Below, in pieces: positions 23,372 through 32,814 of a stretch of 44,134 bases of DNA. Location: the NCBI GenBank assembly GCA_002067755.1, contig MVQH01000084.1, positions 1 to 44,134 of the forward strand, written 5' to 3'. How positions within the stretch are numbered: the stretch's first letter is position 1; every line of letters starts with the position of its first letter. The stretch is from Methanosaeta sp. PtaB.Bin018. Its GTDB lineage: Archaea > Halobacteriota > Methanosarcinia > Methanotrichales > Methanotrichaceae. Position numbers and translations under genes: made by a program. The notes under the pieces were generated by a model that had not been told where the DNA came from, ran no database searches, and saw only the letters and a program-made list of their open reading frames with translations.

Positions 23372-24478
23372 CTATCCTATTGGTGGATATACCAAAATTC
23401 TATCTTTAGGGGAATCGATTCCGAGCCTGGACATGTACTCCTGGAAAATTTCATCTGGGTCTAAATCGATGTCTGGATGGAAGATCTTGGCGAGGTAGGC
23501 CGCACCTACTACATTATCGAATCCATAAAGCACCGAGTTCCAGACTAAGTAGATCTGATCGCTCTTCACGGCACTCATGTAACTTGCTCCCGGTCGGCTC
23601 AAGATCTCGTTTCTAATCCCTTCCAGGACGACTGTGTCTTTGCTTGGAGCAGCCTCCCATCCCAATGTGTCAACAGAGCCGAGCTTCAAGAGGATGTCAG
23701 GATTTTGCTTTATGGCCCATTCCCAGGAGACCTTCGAAAACGTCTTTGGTTGCCGGTTTACGTTGTATCCATTGGCCAGCTCAATCAGCATATTCGCGCT
23801 GGATGTGGTTCCATATATATTGAGGTCTCCCGTCCCTTTCGATGCACTCATCTCCATATAGACCTTCGGTCTTGGCTTTCCTGCCACAGCGCTCTTTATT
23901 TGGGCAACCTTCTCATTGTACCAGTGGATACTCTCTTGAACCTCGCTCTCCTCATCAAGAGCTACGCCGAGCTTCTCCAGATCTTGAGTGACATTTTCCA
24001 TCTTATAAGCATCAAGTCCGATCACGGCGATATCTGGAAAGCCATCCAGGGCTGATGAGATCTCGCTGACTGGATCCATGCCATTAACCGAGCACAGTAC
24101 AACGATATTTGGCGCCGTCTTTCCTCCATCCCTGGCCAGCTCCCCTATCATCTCATAATCATACTCATGCCAAGTTCCCACAGATTGCTTATTCTTTATT
24201 CCGGGAAGGTAGCCTGTTCTCGATATCGCATCATCACCCACTGCAATTATCTTGTCTTGCTCCCCAAGCAGGTACACCAGCTTGGCCACATTGGAATCAA
24301 GCACGACTATCTTCTCAACAGGCACCTTGATCGTAACCTCTCTTCCAGCATCATCCACGATGCTTCTCGGATAGCCGGCTGAATCGGCTGCCATTGCAGC
24401 GCAACTTAGGAGGAAGATAACAAAAACCGCTATACAAAACAGTCGAGTTCTGGTCGCAGAGAATTTTTTATAATCCAT
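23372..24478 (-). CDS. secreted metal/corrinoid-type ABC binding protein
   Basis: The 368-aa protein has an N-terminal signal peptide (about residues 10-30, ending AAMAADS) and a TroA/FecB/BtuF-fold domain: SIVDDAGREVTIKVPVEKIV, VLLGEQD-like KLVYLLGEQDKIIAVG, and SWEWAIKQNPDILLKLG. The tail PDIDLDPDEIFQEYM parallels that of the dockerin-linked protein at 8640, so the two are paralogues, this one without the dockerin-like module. AAGGAGG precedes the ATG. No permease or ATPase is adjacent. A 10-bp inverted repeat lies in its divergent promoter region. Confidence 0.88.
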   Translation of the reverse strand: MDYKKFSATRTRLFCIAVFVIFLLSCAAMAADSAGYPRSIVDDAGREVTIKVPVEKIVVLDSNVAKLVYLLGEQDKIIAVGDDAISRTGYLPGIKNKQSVGTWHEYDYEMIGELARDGGKTAPNIVVLCSVNGMDPVSEISSALDGFPDIAVIGLDAYKMENVTQDLEKLGVALDEESEVQESIHWYNEKVAQIKSAVAGKPRPKVYMEMSASKGTGDLNIYGTTSSANMLIELANGYNVNRQPKTFSKVSWEWAIKQNPDILLKLGSVDTLGWEAAPSKDTVVLEGIRNEILSRPGASYMSAVKSDQIYLVWNSVLYGFDNVVGAAYLAKIFHPDIDLDPDEIFQEYMSRLGIDSPKDRILVYPPIG

Positions 24479-24566
24479 CTGATGCCTCCTTCTTCTTTGA
24501 TCAAATCTATTTGTGTTAATTCAAAATAAGTAGATTTAAAGCTTGCGCACCTTAAAACCCACATCC

Positions 24567-24603
24567 CCATGCATGCTGAAGCTAGTAGTATCGGCATGCA
24601 TGG
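24567..24603. promoter_or_regulatory. perfect 10-bp inverted repeat in divergent promoter region
   Basis: CCATGCATGC (24567-24576) and GCATGCATGG (24594-24603) are exact reverse complements separated by 17 nt. They lie between the divergent start codons at 24478 and 24649, upstream of TATA-like AATTATTTATT (about 24611-24621) for the plus gene. Size and spacing resemble operators of dimeric or tetrameric metal regulators such as NikR, whose half-sites are 14-16 nt apart. The assignment to any regulator is inference. Confidence 0.55.
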
Positions 24604-24648
24604 TAATAACTAATTATTTATTCGCATAAGCTCTAAAATGCTACGCAT

Positions 24649-25491
24649 ATGAGATTTGATCTCAGAGTCATTGTGGAAAATTCGGCACTCTACCCAAGCA
24701 TGTGGTCCCAACATGGGCTATGCCTCTACGTTGAGATGGATGTGGGATCTGACAGGAAGAGAATGCTCATAGACACAGGTCAATCGCCCGAGGTAACTGT
24801 TCATAATATCGACGCCTTGGATCTCGGTTTTGACGATCTCGATCTTATCTTTCTGAGCCACGGCCATTATGATCACACCGGAGGCCTGATGGGAATCTTG
24901 AGACGTATGAGCTGCAGAGTACCAGTTTTGGCCCATCCTGATATCTTCTCTCCCAAGCTGAAAGGCCATCCTTTTCTGAGGTTCATAGGTCCGCCCTTCA
25001 GCCGCGCCCAGGCCGAGTACGCCGGGGCAATTATGCTTGAATCCACTGGGCCTATCAGAATAGCAAAGAACGTCATGACTACTGGAGAGGTGGAGCGGTC
25101 AGTGCCATTCGAGAAGGTAGAAAGTTTCTGGACGATCAAAGATAACCTATACTGCCCTGATACAATCCCGGACGACCAGGCCTTGATAGCAAATATCGAG
25201 GGCAAAGGATTAGTGGTTATCACAGGTTGTGCTCACGCGGGAGTGATCAATACCATCAGGCATGCGCAGAGGATCATGGGGGTTGAGAAGTTATACGCAG
25301 TGATAGGAGGCCTCCATCTTATGGATGCCGATGATGAACGCATCGCCTCCACAGCGAGAGCATTGCTGGAACTTGATCCTTCAATTGTGCGGCCAGGACA
25401 CTGCACAGGACAGAAGGCATTATCACATCTGCAGCAGACGCTCGGCGATCGCTGCAGGCCTCTTGCCACTGGTGACCTTATCAAGCTATGA
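24649..25491 (+). CDS. MBL-fold metallo-hydrolase of the COG1237 type
   Basis: The 280-aa protein has a metallo-beta-lactamase core: LIDTGQSPEV, the metal motif LSHGHYDHTGGLMGIL, VVITGCAHAGVINT and a C-terminal GGLHLMDADDE and RPGHCTG. This set matches the COG1237 group, often annotated as a dihydropterin-ribofuranosyl-aminobenzene phosphate synthase-like protein; that activity is not established for members like this. The stop overlaps the start of the radical SAM gene (ATGA), so the two are co-translated. Confidence 0.88.
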   Translation: MRFDLRVIVENSALYPSMWSQHGLCLYVEMDVGSDRKRMLIDTGQSPEVTVHNIDALDLGFDDLDLIFLSHGHYDHTGGLMGILRRMSCRVPVLAHPDIFSPKLKGHPFLRFIGPPFSRAQAEYAGAIMLESTGPIRIAKNVMTTGEVERSVPFEKVESFWTIKDNLYCPDTIPDDQALIANIEGKGLVVITGCAHAGVINTIRHAQRIMGVEKLYAVIGGLHLMDADDERIASTARALLELDPSIVRPGHCTGQKALSHLQQTLGDRCRPLATGDLIKL

Positions 25492-26462
25492 AAAACCATT
25501 GGAAGTGTTGGAAGATGATTGCTTTTGGACCCGTCCCTTCCAGGCGTCTGGGGCGCAGCCTGGGGATAAACAACATCCCGCCCAAGGTCTGCACCTACTC
25601 ATGTGCCTACTGTCAGGTGGGCAGAACTTCCCAGATGGAGACCCAACGTCGCCCATATTATCCTGCCAAGGAGATCTTTGATGAGGTCAAGGAGAAGGTG
25701 GAGAAGTCCAGGGAACTGGGGATGGCCATCGACTACCTCACCTTCGTTCCAGATGGAGAGCCCACTTTAGACTTAAATCTGGGCAGAGAGATCGATATGT
25801 TGAGATCTCTGGGGATACGTATAGCAGTGATAAGCAACGCTTCCTTGATATGGTACAAAGACGTCCAAAAGGAGCTATGCAAAGCTGACTGGGTCTCACT
25901 GAAGGTGGATGCCGTCGAAGAGACGGCCTGGCACAAGATCAACCGACCTCACAGATCGCTCGAACTGAAGACAATTCTGCATGGAGTTCGCGACTTTTCC
26001 AGGATCTATGGAGGCACACTGGTCACTGAAACGATGCTGCTAAGAGGCATCAACGACGGCGAACATGCCCTGGAAATGATCGCAGATTTCCTCTCAGATG
26101 TGAGCCCGACGGCAGCATACATCTCCATGCCCACAAGGCCACCCGCAGAAGAGTGGGCCAGGTTACCATCAGAGGAGAGCATCAATCGGGCCTATCAGAT
26201 CTTCAATTCAAGGCTGGAGCATGTGGAGCTTCTGGTGGGATATGAAGGCGACTCCTTTGCGTCCACAGGAGATGCAGAGCAAGATCTCCTTGGCATCATG
26301 GCAGTGCATCCGCTAAGAGAGGATGCAGTGAAAGGATTCCTTGAGCGGGCTGGCAAGGAGTGGATTCTCATTCAGAGGCTGATGGCCTCCGGCCAGATTG
26401 CTGAGACGGAATACGGCGGGAAAAAGTTTTATTCTAGACCTCCGGCAGTCACGCTGAGATGA
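25488..26462 (+). CDS. radical SAM protein
   Basis: The 324-aa protein has the radical SAM [4Fe-4S] motif CTYSCAYCQ (CxxxCxxC) near residue 34, preceded by FGPVPSRRLGRSLGINNIPP, a leader seen in archaeal and bacterial radical SAM proteins of the COG0731-like type. FVPDGEPTLD and VISNASLIW are further core strands. The start at 25488 overlaps the upstream stop; an ATG at 25515 (MIAFGPVPS) would also leave the whole domain intact. The C-terminal 90 residues look helical and may be a small winged-helix-like domain. Substrate unknown; coupling to the MBL hydrolase suggests one pathway. Confidence 0.88.
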   Translation: MKNHWKCWKMIAFGPVPSRRLGRSLGINNIPPKVCTYSCAYCQVGRTSQMETQRRPYYPAKEIFDEVKEKVEKSRELGMAIDYLTFVPDGEPTLDLNLGREIDMLRSLGIRIAVISNASLIWYKDVQKELCKADWVSLKVDAVEETAWHKINRPHRSLELKTILHGVRDFSRIYGGTLVTETMLLRGINDGEHALEMIADFLSDVSPTAAYISMPTRPPAEEWARLPSEESINRAYQIFNSRLEHVELLVGYEGDSFASTGDAEQDLLGIMAVHPLREDAVKGFLERAGKEWILIQRLMASGQIAETEYGGKKFYSRPPAVTLR

Positions 26463-26495
26463 GAATTATCAGCAGGGCATGCACAAAAGCCATTC

Positions 26496-27089
26496 TCACC
26501 CTGATCTCCTACCCGTAACCGTCCCCGTGCGGATCCCACCTTGAGCATCGAAGGCATAGTAGCTTCCGGAGAGGTAATCCTTGCTTGCGGTCAAAGCACA
26601 TCTGTAGAGCTGAAGATCCTCCAGGGAGAGCAGATCCAGGTAGAGCACATCCATTGCGATTGTTCCGCTTGCAGAGACGGTAGTTGTCAATCCACCCAGG
26701 GATAAACTACCCCGCCCAAAGACGCTATTTTGGTTCTGCAAGAGCTGCAGATCAACCTTTCCAATCATCCCTCCAAGCATATCAAGCTGCCAATTGCCCT
26801 GAAGATCTTCATTTGAGGATGCATAAGGTCCAAGATACCCTCCGCCGCCGATCATTTTCAGGTACTCCCATGTATGCTCCGGATCGAGAGGACGCATCAG
26901 GGGATCGATGCCCAATGGGTCTGCTTGAGGGTCTATGTAGACCTTTTGATCATCATCCAAGCTGCTCGTTCTTCTCAAATCAGTAGGTATTTTGTAGATA
27001 TCCGTTCCTAAAGGATCATATTGTGACTCAGCCTGAAGTGTCAAGCATAAGGCCATAACCACCCAGGACACCAACATCTTTGCGAACAT
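26496..27089 (-). CDS. exported protein of unknown function
   Basis: The 197-aa protein has a signal peptide (VSWVVMALCLTLQAES). A proline/aspartate-rich linker follows, with two related motifs, YDPLGTDIYKIP and ADPLGIDPLMRPLDP. The C-terminal domain of about 100 residues alternates beta-strands: WQLDMLGGMIGKVDLQLL, FGRGSLSLGG, TVSASGTIAMDVLYLDL. It is probably a surface or pseudoperiplasmic beta-barrel-like or lipocalin-like domain. ATGs at 27089 and 27077 are both possible. I do not recognise a family. Confidence 0.75.
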   Translation of the reverse strand: MFAKMLVSWVVMALCLTLQAESQYDPLGTDIYKIPTDLRRTSSLDDDQKVYIDPQADPLGIDPLMRPLDPEHTWEYLKMIGGGGYLGPYASSNEDLQGNWQLDMLGGMIGKVDLQLLQNQNSVFGRGSLSLGGLTTTVSASGTIAMDVLYLDLLSLEDLQLYRCALTASKDYLSGSYYAFDAQGGIRTGTVTGRRSG

Positions 27090-27177
27090 CTGTTATAAAC
27101 CCCCGTTATCTTATCTATACTATTTCTATTTCTACTATTGCCTAAAAGAGCGTGCGAAATGCTTTATGGGATTCTAC

Positions 27178-27469
27178 TCTTCATGCGCCCTCGCGTTTCT
27201 TCCCAGAGCTTCTTTTAGGTCGCAGCGAACGTTTTTTTTTTAAAAGCTCATTCTCGGGATGTGCTTGCCCTGGCAGCCTCTCCTGCTCGGCAATCCTGGC
27301 CTCGTACTCGCATCGGTTGCCATTTGCCGCTGAATGCTCTCCCTGGATTCTCGGCCAATTCATCCCACCATCGAGAAGGGAGGCTGGGATGGATGCAGTG
27401 CTCGCGGGCAACTTAGGCCAGCTGCCTGCCGGACTCAAGCTCGGACACTGCGGATGTCTTGAACTCTTA
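27178..27469 (-). mobile_element. decayed IS3-family orfA (helix-turn-helix transposase subunit)
   Basis: Read on minus from 27466, the sequence gives EFKTSAVSELESGRQLA, a TAA, then VAREHCIHPSLPSRWWDELA and ENPGRAFSG. After a frameshift near 27320 it gives NGNRCEYEARIAEQERL and PENELLKKK. This follows IS3-family OrfA: HTH with LA-(V)A-E-GIHPSLLSRW, the ENAPRAF spacer, and the YEARIAELERL-ENELLKK leucine zipper. Two in-frame TAA codons (27417 and 27469 region) and the shift show it is dead. No orfB or clear terminal repeats are visible in 27090-27177. An A10 run (T10 on plus at about 27233) sits where IS3 elements carry their slippery A-tract. The rest of the gap 27470-27553 holds only the leader of the next gene. 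Confidence 0.7.
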
Positions 27470-27553
27470 AGGTCGTAAAAGCCGTCAATTGACCAGAAAA
27501 CTTAAACATCAGGAGCAATATCCAAACTTTCAGCGTTAGGAGATGAATTGAAA

Positions 27554-27730
27554 ATGGCTGATTGCGAACTATGTACCCGCGCGCGACCAACGCTCTTTCC
27601 CATCAAGGCACCTGTTCACAACTTGAGCTATCCAGAAGGAGCTTACAAAGGCGTGTGCGACATATGCCTGGAAAACATGGAGAAGGCCTGGCAGGAGCGC
27701 TTTGGGCCAAAGACGGAAGCAAAGAAGTAA
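27554..27730 (+). CDS. small CxxC/CxxC zinc-ribbon-like protein
   Basis: The 58-aa protein has two Cys pairs, CELC at the N-terminus and CDIC about 30 residues later, which suits a small zinc-binding ribbon. A helix follows (LENMEKAWQERFG) with a lysine-rich tail. AGGAGATGA at 27538-27546 lies at normal distance from the ATG; a TTG at 27548 is an alternative. It may open the run of genes leading to mer. Function unknown. Confidence 0.72.
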   Translation: MADCELCTRARPTLFPIKAPVHNLSYPEGAYKGVCDICLENMEKAWQERFGPKTEAKK

Positions 27731-27804
27731 AAGCGCACAGAATCTTTTTTCCATCAGAGCGTTTGAGTCCATCGCTGTCAGCTTTGCTTGATCGGTGACC
27801 CAGC

Positions 27805-28182
27805 ATGAGGCTGCAAAGGGAAGAAAAAGTTGTGATAGTGCTGCTCCTCATGGCCCTTGGATCTCTGACAGTGGCCTTCTGGGCTTTTGGCCCTGAAGAT
27901 GGCTCTGGAGTCTCTTATGCATCAGCAAAGGACTCCGGCCTTTCGTCAGTGCAAGGCGAGGTTCTGGAGATGAAGCCGACCAAGAGCGGCGGCAACCTGA
28001 TTCTTCGGCTGGACTCGACCTCTATGCAGATATTCATCCCTGCCAGCGCTGGTGCAGCTGAGATTCGAGGCAAGGTTCGAGTTGGCGACCGCATATCAGT
28101 TCGTGGAAAGGTCTCTGTGTACAATGGCGCAGAAGAGCTGGCAGTCTCTCGAGCCGCAGATGTTCAGGTTATATCAGCCTGA
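27805..28182 (+). CDS. membrane-anchored OB-fold protein
   Basis: The 125-aa protein has one N-terminal membrane segment (VVIVLLLMALGSLTVAFWAF) followed by an OB-fold-like domain: GEVLEMKPTKSGGNLILRL, MQIFIPASAG, and VRVGDRISVRGKVSVYNG ending in a final strand AADVQVI. This pattern resembles small nucleic-acid-binding OB domains (tRNA anti-codon-type) facing the outside of the cell. The gene is 15 bp upstream of the SAM hydrolase. Ligand unknown. Confidence 0.75.
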   Translation: MRLQREEKVVIVLLLMALGSLTVAFWAFGPEDGSGVSYASAKDSGLSSVQGEVLEMKPTKSGGNLILRLDSTSMQIFIPASAGAAEIRGKVRVGDRISVRGKVSVYNGAEELAVSRAADVQVISA

Positions 28183-28197
28183 AGGATCCAGGGGCAT

Positions 28198-29905
<1,708 letters not shown>

Positions 29906-29926
29906 TCGTATTTCGGAGCGAAAGTC

Positions 29927-30457
29927 ATGCGGGGGCTCTACATTGGGCGCTTCCAGCCCTATCATCTCGGTCATCAATCGGTTCTCCAGGAGATCTCCAA
30001 GGAGATGGATGAGATAGTGATAGCAATAGGGAGCGCCCAGGAGAGCCACACACCTGAAAACCCTTTCACTGCCGGAGAGAGGGCTGAGATGATCTATGCA
30101 GCCTTGGAGCAGGGCGATTTGAGGAATCGATGCTATGTCATCCCGATACAGGATATCAACAGAAACTCGGTTTGGGTCTCCCACCTGCAATCCATGGTTC
30201 CCCGCTTTGATGTGGTCTATTCCAACAATCCTCTTGTGGTCAGGTTGTTCTCTGAGGCAGGTGTGGATATTAGATCGCCGCCCATGTATCAGAGAGACTT
30301 GTACTCAGGTACGGCCATCCGCAGCCTGATGCAGGAAGGCGGCGACTGGACGAGACTGGTTCCAGTGGCCGTGGCCTCGCTCATCATGAGGATCGGCGGA
30401 GTAGAGCGCCTGGCCTGTGTTTCGAGAAGCGACACATCTTCACAATTCATTTTGTGA
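29927..30457 (+). CDS. nadM: archaeal NMN adenylyltransferase
   Basis: The 176-aa protein has the nucleotidyltransferase HxGH site in GRFQPYHLGHQSVL at the N-terminus and the C-terminal phosphate-binding YSGTAIRSLM, matching archaeal NadM. It makes NAD+ from NMN and ATP. GGAG lies about 10 nt before the ATG, 21 bp after mer. The last 15 residues look variable. It converges with PAN with an 18-bp gap. Confidence 0.93.
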   Translation: MRGLYIGRFQPYHLGHQSVLQEISKEMDEIVIAIGSAQESHTPENPFTAGERAEMIYAALEQGDLRNRCYVIPIQDINRNSVWVSHLQSMVPRFDVVYSNNPLVVRLFSEAGVDIRSPPMYQRDLYSGTAIRSLMQEGGDWTRLVPVAVASLIMRIGGVERLACVSRSDTSSQFIL

Positions 30458-30475
30458 TATGTCGTCGTTGCATCT

Positions 30476-31711
30476 TCAGATGTACTGCTGAATCAAGCCT
30501 TCGGGCTCGCTTATCTGGTTCCTCTCTTTGTGCAATATTTTGAGAGCTGCATTCTCAAAGTCGCTCTGGTAGACTGTTGTGCGCTCCTCACGGATCGCAC
30601 ACATGCCAGCCTCGGTAGAGAGTGCCTTGAGGTCTGCGCCGCTCGAGCCCTCGGCAAGGTCAGCGATGTGCTTGAGATCCACATCTGCATCAAGGCTCAT
30701 GCCACTGGTGTGGATCTTCAAGATCGCCTCACGGGCCATGCTATTGGGCAGAGGTATCTCTATCACCCGGTCAAAACGTCCAGGCCTGAGCAGGGCTGGA
30801 TCGAGCATGTCAAGGCGGTTGGTGGCAGCGATCAGCTTCACCTCGCCGCGAGCATCGAAGCCGTCCATCTCTGCAAGGATCTGCATTAAGGTCCTTTGCA
30901 CCTCGCGATCGCCGCTGGTGGCCCCGTCCATGCGTCGGGCACCGATGGCATCCAGCTCATCTATGAAGATTATCGCTGGGGACTTGTTTTTGGCCAGCTC
31001 GAATAGCTCGCGGACGAGGCGTGCGCCCTCTCCGATGTACTTTTGCACGAACTCAGAGCCCACTACCCGCAGGAAGGTGGCCTCGGTGCTCTGTGCCACT
31101 GCCTTGGCCAGGATCGTCTTGCCAGTTCCAGGCGGACCGTAAAGCAGAACTCCTTTTGGCGGCTCGATGCCCACTGCAGTGAAGAGGTCAGGACGCTTCA
31201 AGGGCAGCTCCACAATCTCCCTGATCTCCGAGATCTGGCTGTCCAGGCCTCCGATCTGAGAAAATTGGACATCAGGAGCCTCTTCGATCTCCATGCCGAA
31301 GACTGCTGGATCTCGGGGCGATGGCAGGACGCACATTACAGCAAATGACTGCTGATTTAGCCCAACCTGGACCCCTGGCTTGATGTCTTCCTCAATGAAC
31401 TGGGATAGATTCACGACGAATCTTGGACCTGTGCTGCTCTTAACGATGACTCTGTTCTCGTCAAGAACATCGACGATAGTTCCCACGATCATAGGACCTA
31501 CCCGCAGACGCTCCAGTTCGCTGCGCAGCTTTCGGGCCTCGCGCTCGAACTTGAGCTTCTGATTTTCAATCAGCCGCTTCTCCCCTTCCACACGGTCCTT
31601 CTGCTCTCGCAGCGCCAGGTTGCGCTCTTCAAGCTGGCGCATTCGGTCCAGGATGTAGCGCGAGAAATCCGCACCGGCCTGTGACTCGTTCATGCCTTCT
31701 CCACTATCCAT
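30476..31711 (-). CDS. pan: proteasome-activating nucleotidase (PAN)
   Basis: The protein is 411 aa from the ATG at 31711, or 405 from the ATG at 31693, which has GTGGAGAA before it. It has an N-terminal coiled coil (about residues 15-72), an OB domain, and an AAA+ domain with Walker A GPPGTGKT near residue 193, Walker [12 protein letters not shown] and sensor/arginine-finger region [12 protein letters not shown] unfolds substrates for the 20S proteasome. The pore loop FVQKYIGEG is present. The C-terminus ends QQYI, so the HbYX docking motif has Gln where a hydrophobic residue is usual. The frame extends to a TTG at 31771 inside MBF1, which is unlikely to be used. Confidence 0.94.
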   Translation of the reverse strand: MDSGEGMNESQAGADFSRYILDRMRQLEERNLALREQKDRVEGEKRLIENQKLKFEREARKLRSELERLRVGPMIVGTIVDVLDENRVIVKSSTGPRFVVNLSQFIEEDIKPGVQVGLNQQSFAVMCVLPSPRDPAVFGMEIEEAPDVQFSQIGGLDSQISEIREIVELPLKRPDLFTAVGIEPPKGVLLYGPPGTGKTILAKAVAQSTEATFLRVVGSEFVQKYIGEGARLVRELFELAKNKSPAIIFIDELDAIGARRMDGATSGDREVQRTLMQILAEMDGFDARGEVKLIAATNRLDMLDPALLRPGRFDRVIEIPLPNSMAREAILKIHTSGMSLDADVDLKHIADLAEGSSGADLKALSTEAGMCAIREERTTVYQSDFENAALKILHKERNQISEPEGLIQQYI

Positions 31712-31722
31712 AATTACAAAGG

Positions 31723-31748
31723 TTATTAAACTCCGACCCCTATAAAGG
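31723..31748. promoter_or_regulatory. crossed divergent TATA boxes for PAN and MBF1
   Basis: The 45-bp gap between the PAN and MBF1 start codons contains TTATTAAAC (31723-31731), about 28 nt before the MBF1 ATG, and CCTATAAAGG (31739-31748), whose minus reading is about 28 nt before the PAN ATG. Each box therefore lies nearer the other gene, so the two promoters overlap and initiation complexes would compete. Leaderless or very short leaders are implied for both. Confidence 0.5.
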
Positions 31749-31756
31749 TTTCCGAA

Positions 31757-32245
31757 ATGACAGAGAAGCAATGCGAGATTTGCGGTGTGCAGATCGCGGG
31801 CTCGCCGCAGAGGATAGTTATCGACGGCTCGGCGCTGGAGGTTTGCAAGAGCTGTGCGCGCTTTGGCAAACCCGAGGATAAATGGTCGCCGGTTCCAAGG
31901 AAGATGGTTCCTGTGGAGAGGGCATTCACAGTAAAGCGACCCAAGCCTCGCGATCAGTTCAAGGATTTAGTGGAGCTGGTCCCTGAGTTTGGGCGCAAGA
32001 TCCGGGAGGCTCGGGAGAGCTTGGGCCTCTCGCCCGAAGAGCTCGGCGCAAAGATAAAGGAGAGAGCTGCTCTCCTCCGGAAGATCGAGCGCGAGGAGAT
32101 CTCGCCTGAGGATGAGATCCGCAAGAAGCTTGAGAGAGAGCTCAACATAAAGCTCACGGACCAGGCAAGCGAGGCCAGGGTTAAGGCCAGCAGTGCAAGC
32201 AGGGGATTGACGCTGGGAGATATTGCAAGCATCAGACGAAAATGA
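31757..32245 (+). CDS. archaeal multiprotein bridging factor MBF1
   Basis: The 162-aa protein has an N-terminal zinc ribbon (CEICG and CKSC), a basic linker rich in Lys/Arg/Pro, and a C-terminal Cro/C1-type helix-turn-helix ([23 protein letters not shown]). This is the archaeal MBF1 layout. In eukaryotes MBF1 joins activators to TBP; in archaea links to the ribosome and stress response are reported. It overlaps the downstream gene by 4 bp (ATGA). Confidence 0.93.
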   Translation: MTEKQCEICGVQIAGSPQRIVIDGSALEVCKSCARFGKPEDKWSPVPRKMVPVERAFTVKRPKPRDQFKDLVELVPEFGRKIREARESLGLSPEELGAKIKERAALLRKIEREEISPEDEIRKKLERELNIKLTDQASEARVKASSASRGLTLGDIASIRRK

Positions 32246-32814
32246 TTGCCAGTGCAGCTCGCCAAATCATCGGCGGTGGAGTAATCGTCTACCCCACAGA
32301 GACCGTTTATGGCCTGGGTGCGAACGCCCTGGATGAGCAGGCGGTGATGAGGGTCTTCCAGATCAAAAAAAGGCCCCTGTCCATGCCAATTTTCATGGCC
32401 GTCTCCAGCATCCAGATGCTGGGAGCGGTTGCAGTAATTGGCGATGATGATATGGACCTGCTCGAGCAGCTCTTTCCTGGGCCCGTCTCAGTTTTGGTCC
32501 GCAAGAGGAGCATCGTGCCCGACATCCTCACAGCCGGGTCCCCTCTCGTTGGCATCAGAATCCCAGATCACGAAACAGCCCTGAAGATAATCGATCTGGC
32601 CGGTCCCATCACTTCGACAAGCGCAAACCGCACCGGCTCGCCGCCTCCCACAAGCGCCGCGGAGGTCTCAAGAGAGATAGCCGATAGGGTCGACCTTGTG
32701 GTGGACGGGGGAAAGAGCAGGTATGCAGAGCCATCTACCCTCCTGGATCTTTGCAGCCGAAAGATAATACGCCCCGGCGCGGGCTTGGATAAAGTATTGA
32801 AGGCGATATCTTGA
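32242..32814 (+). CDS. threonylcarbamoyl-AMP synthase (Sua5/YrdC family)
   Basis: The 190-aa protein has the YrdC domain: VIVYPTETVYGLGANALDE near the N-terminus, KKRPLSMPIFMAV, PGPVSVLVRK and GPITSTSANRTGSPPPTS. It makes threonylcarbamoyl-AMP for tRNA t6A37. It lacks the extra Sua5 C-terminal domain, so it is the short form. It overlaps MBF1 and the following gene by 4 bp each, so all three are translationally coupled. Confidence 0.93.
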   Translation: MIASAARQIIGGGVIVYPTETVYGLGANALDEQAVMRVFQIKKRPLSMPIFMAVSSIQMLGAVAVIGDDDMDLLEQLFPGPVSVLVRKRSIVPDILTAGSPLVGIRIPDHETALKIIDLAGPITSTSANRTGSPPPTSAAEVSREIADRVDLVVDGGKSRYAEPSTLLDLCSRKIIRPGAGLDKVLKAIS

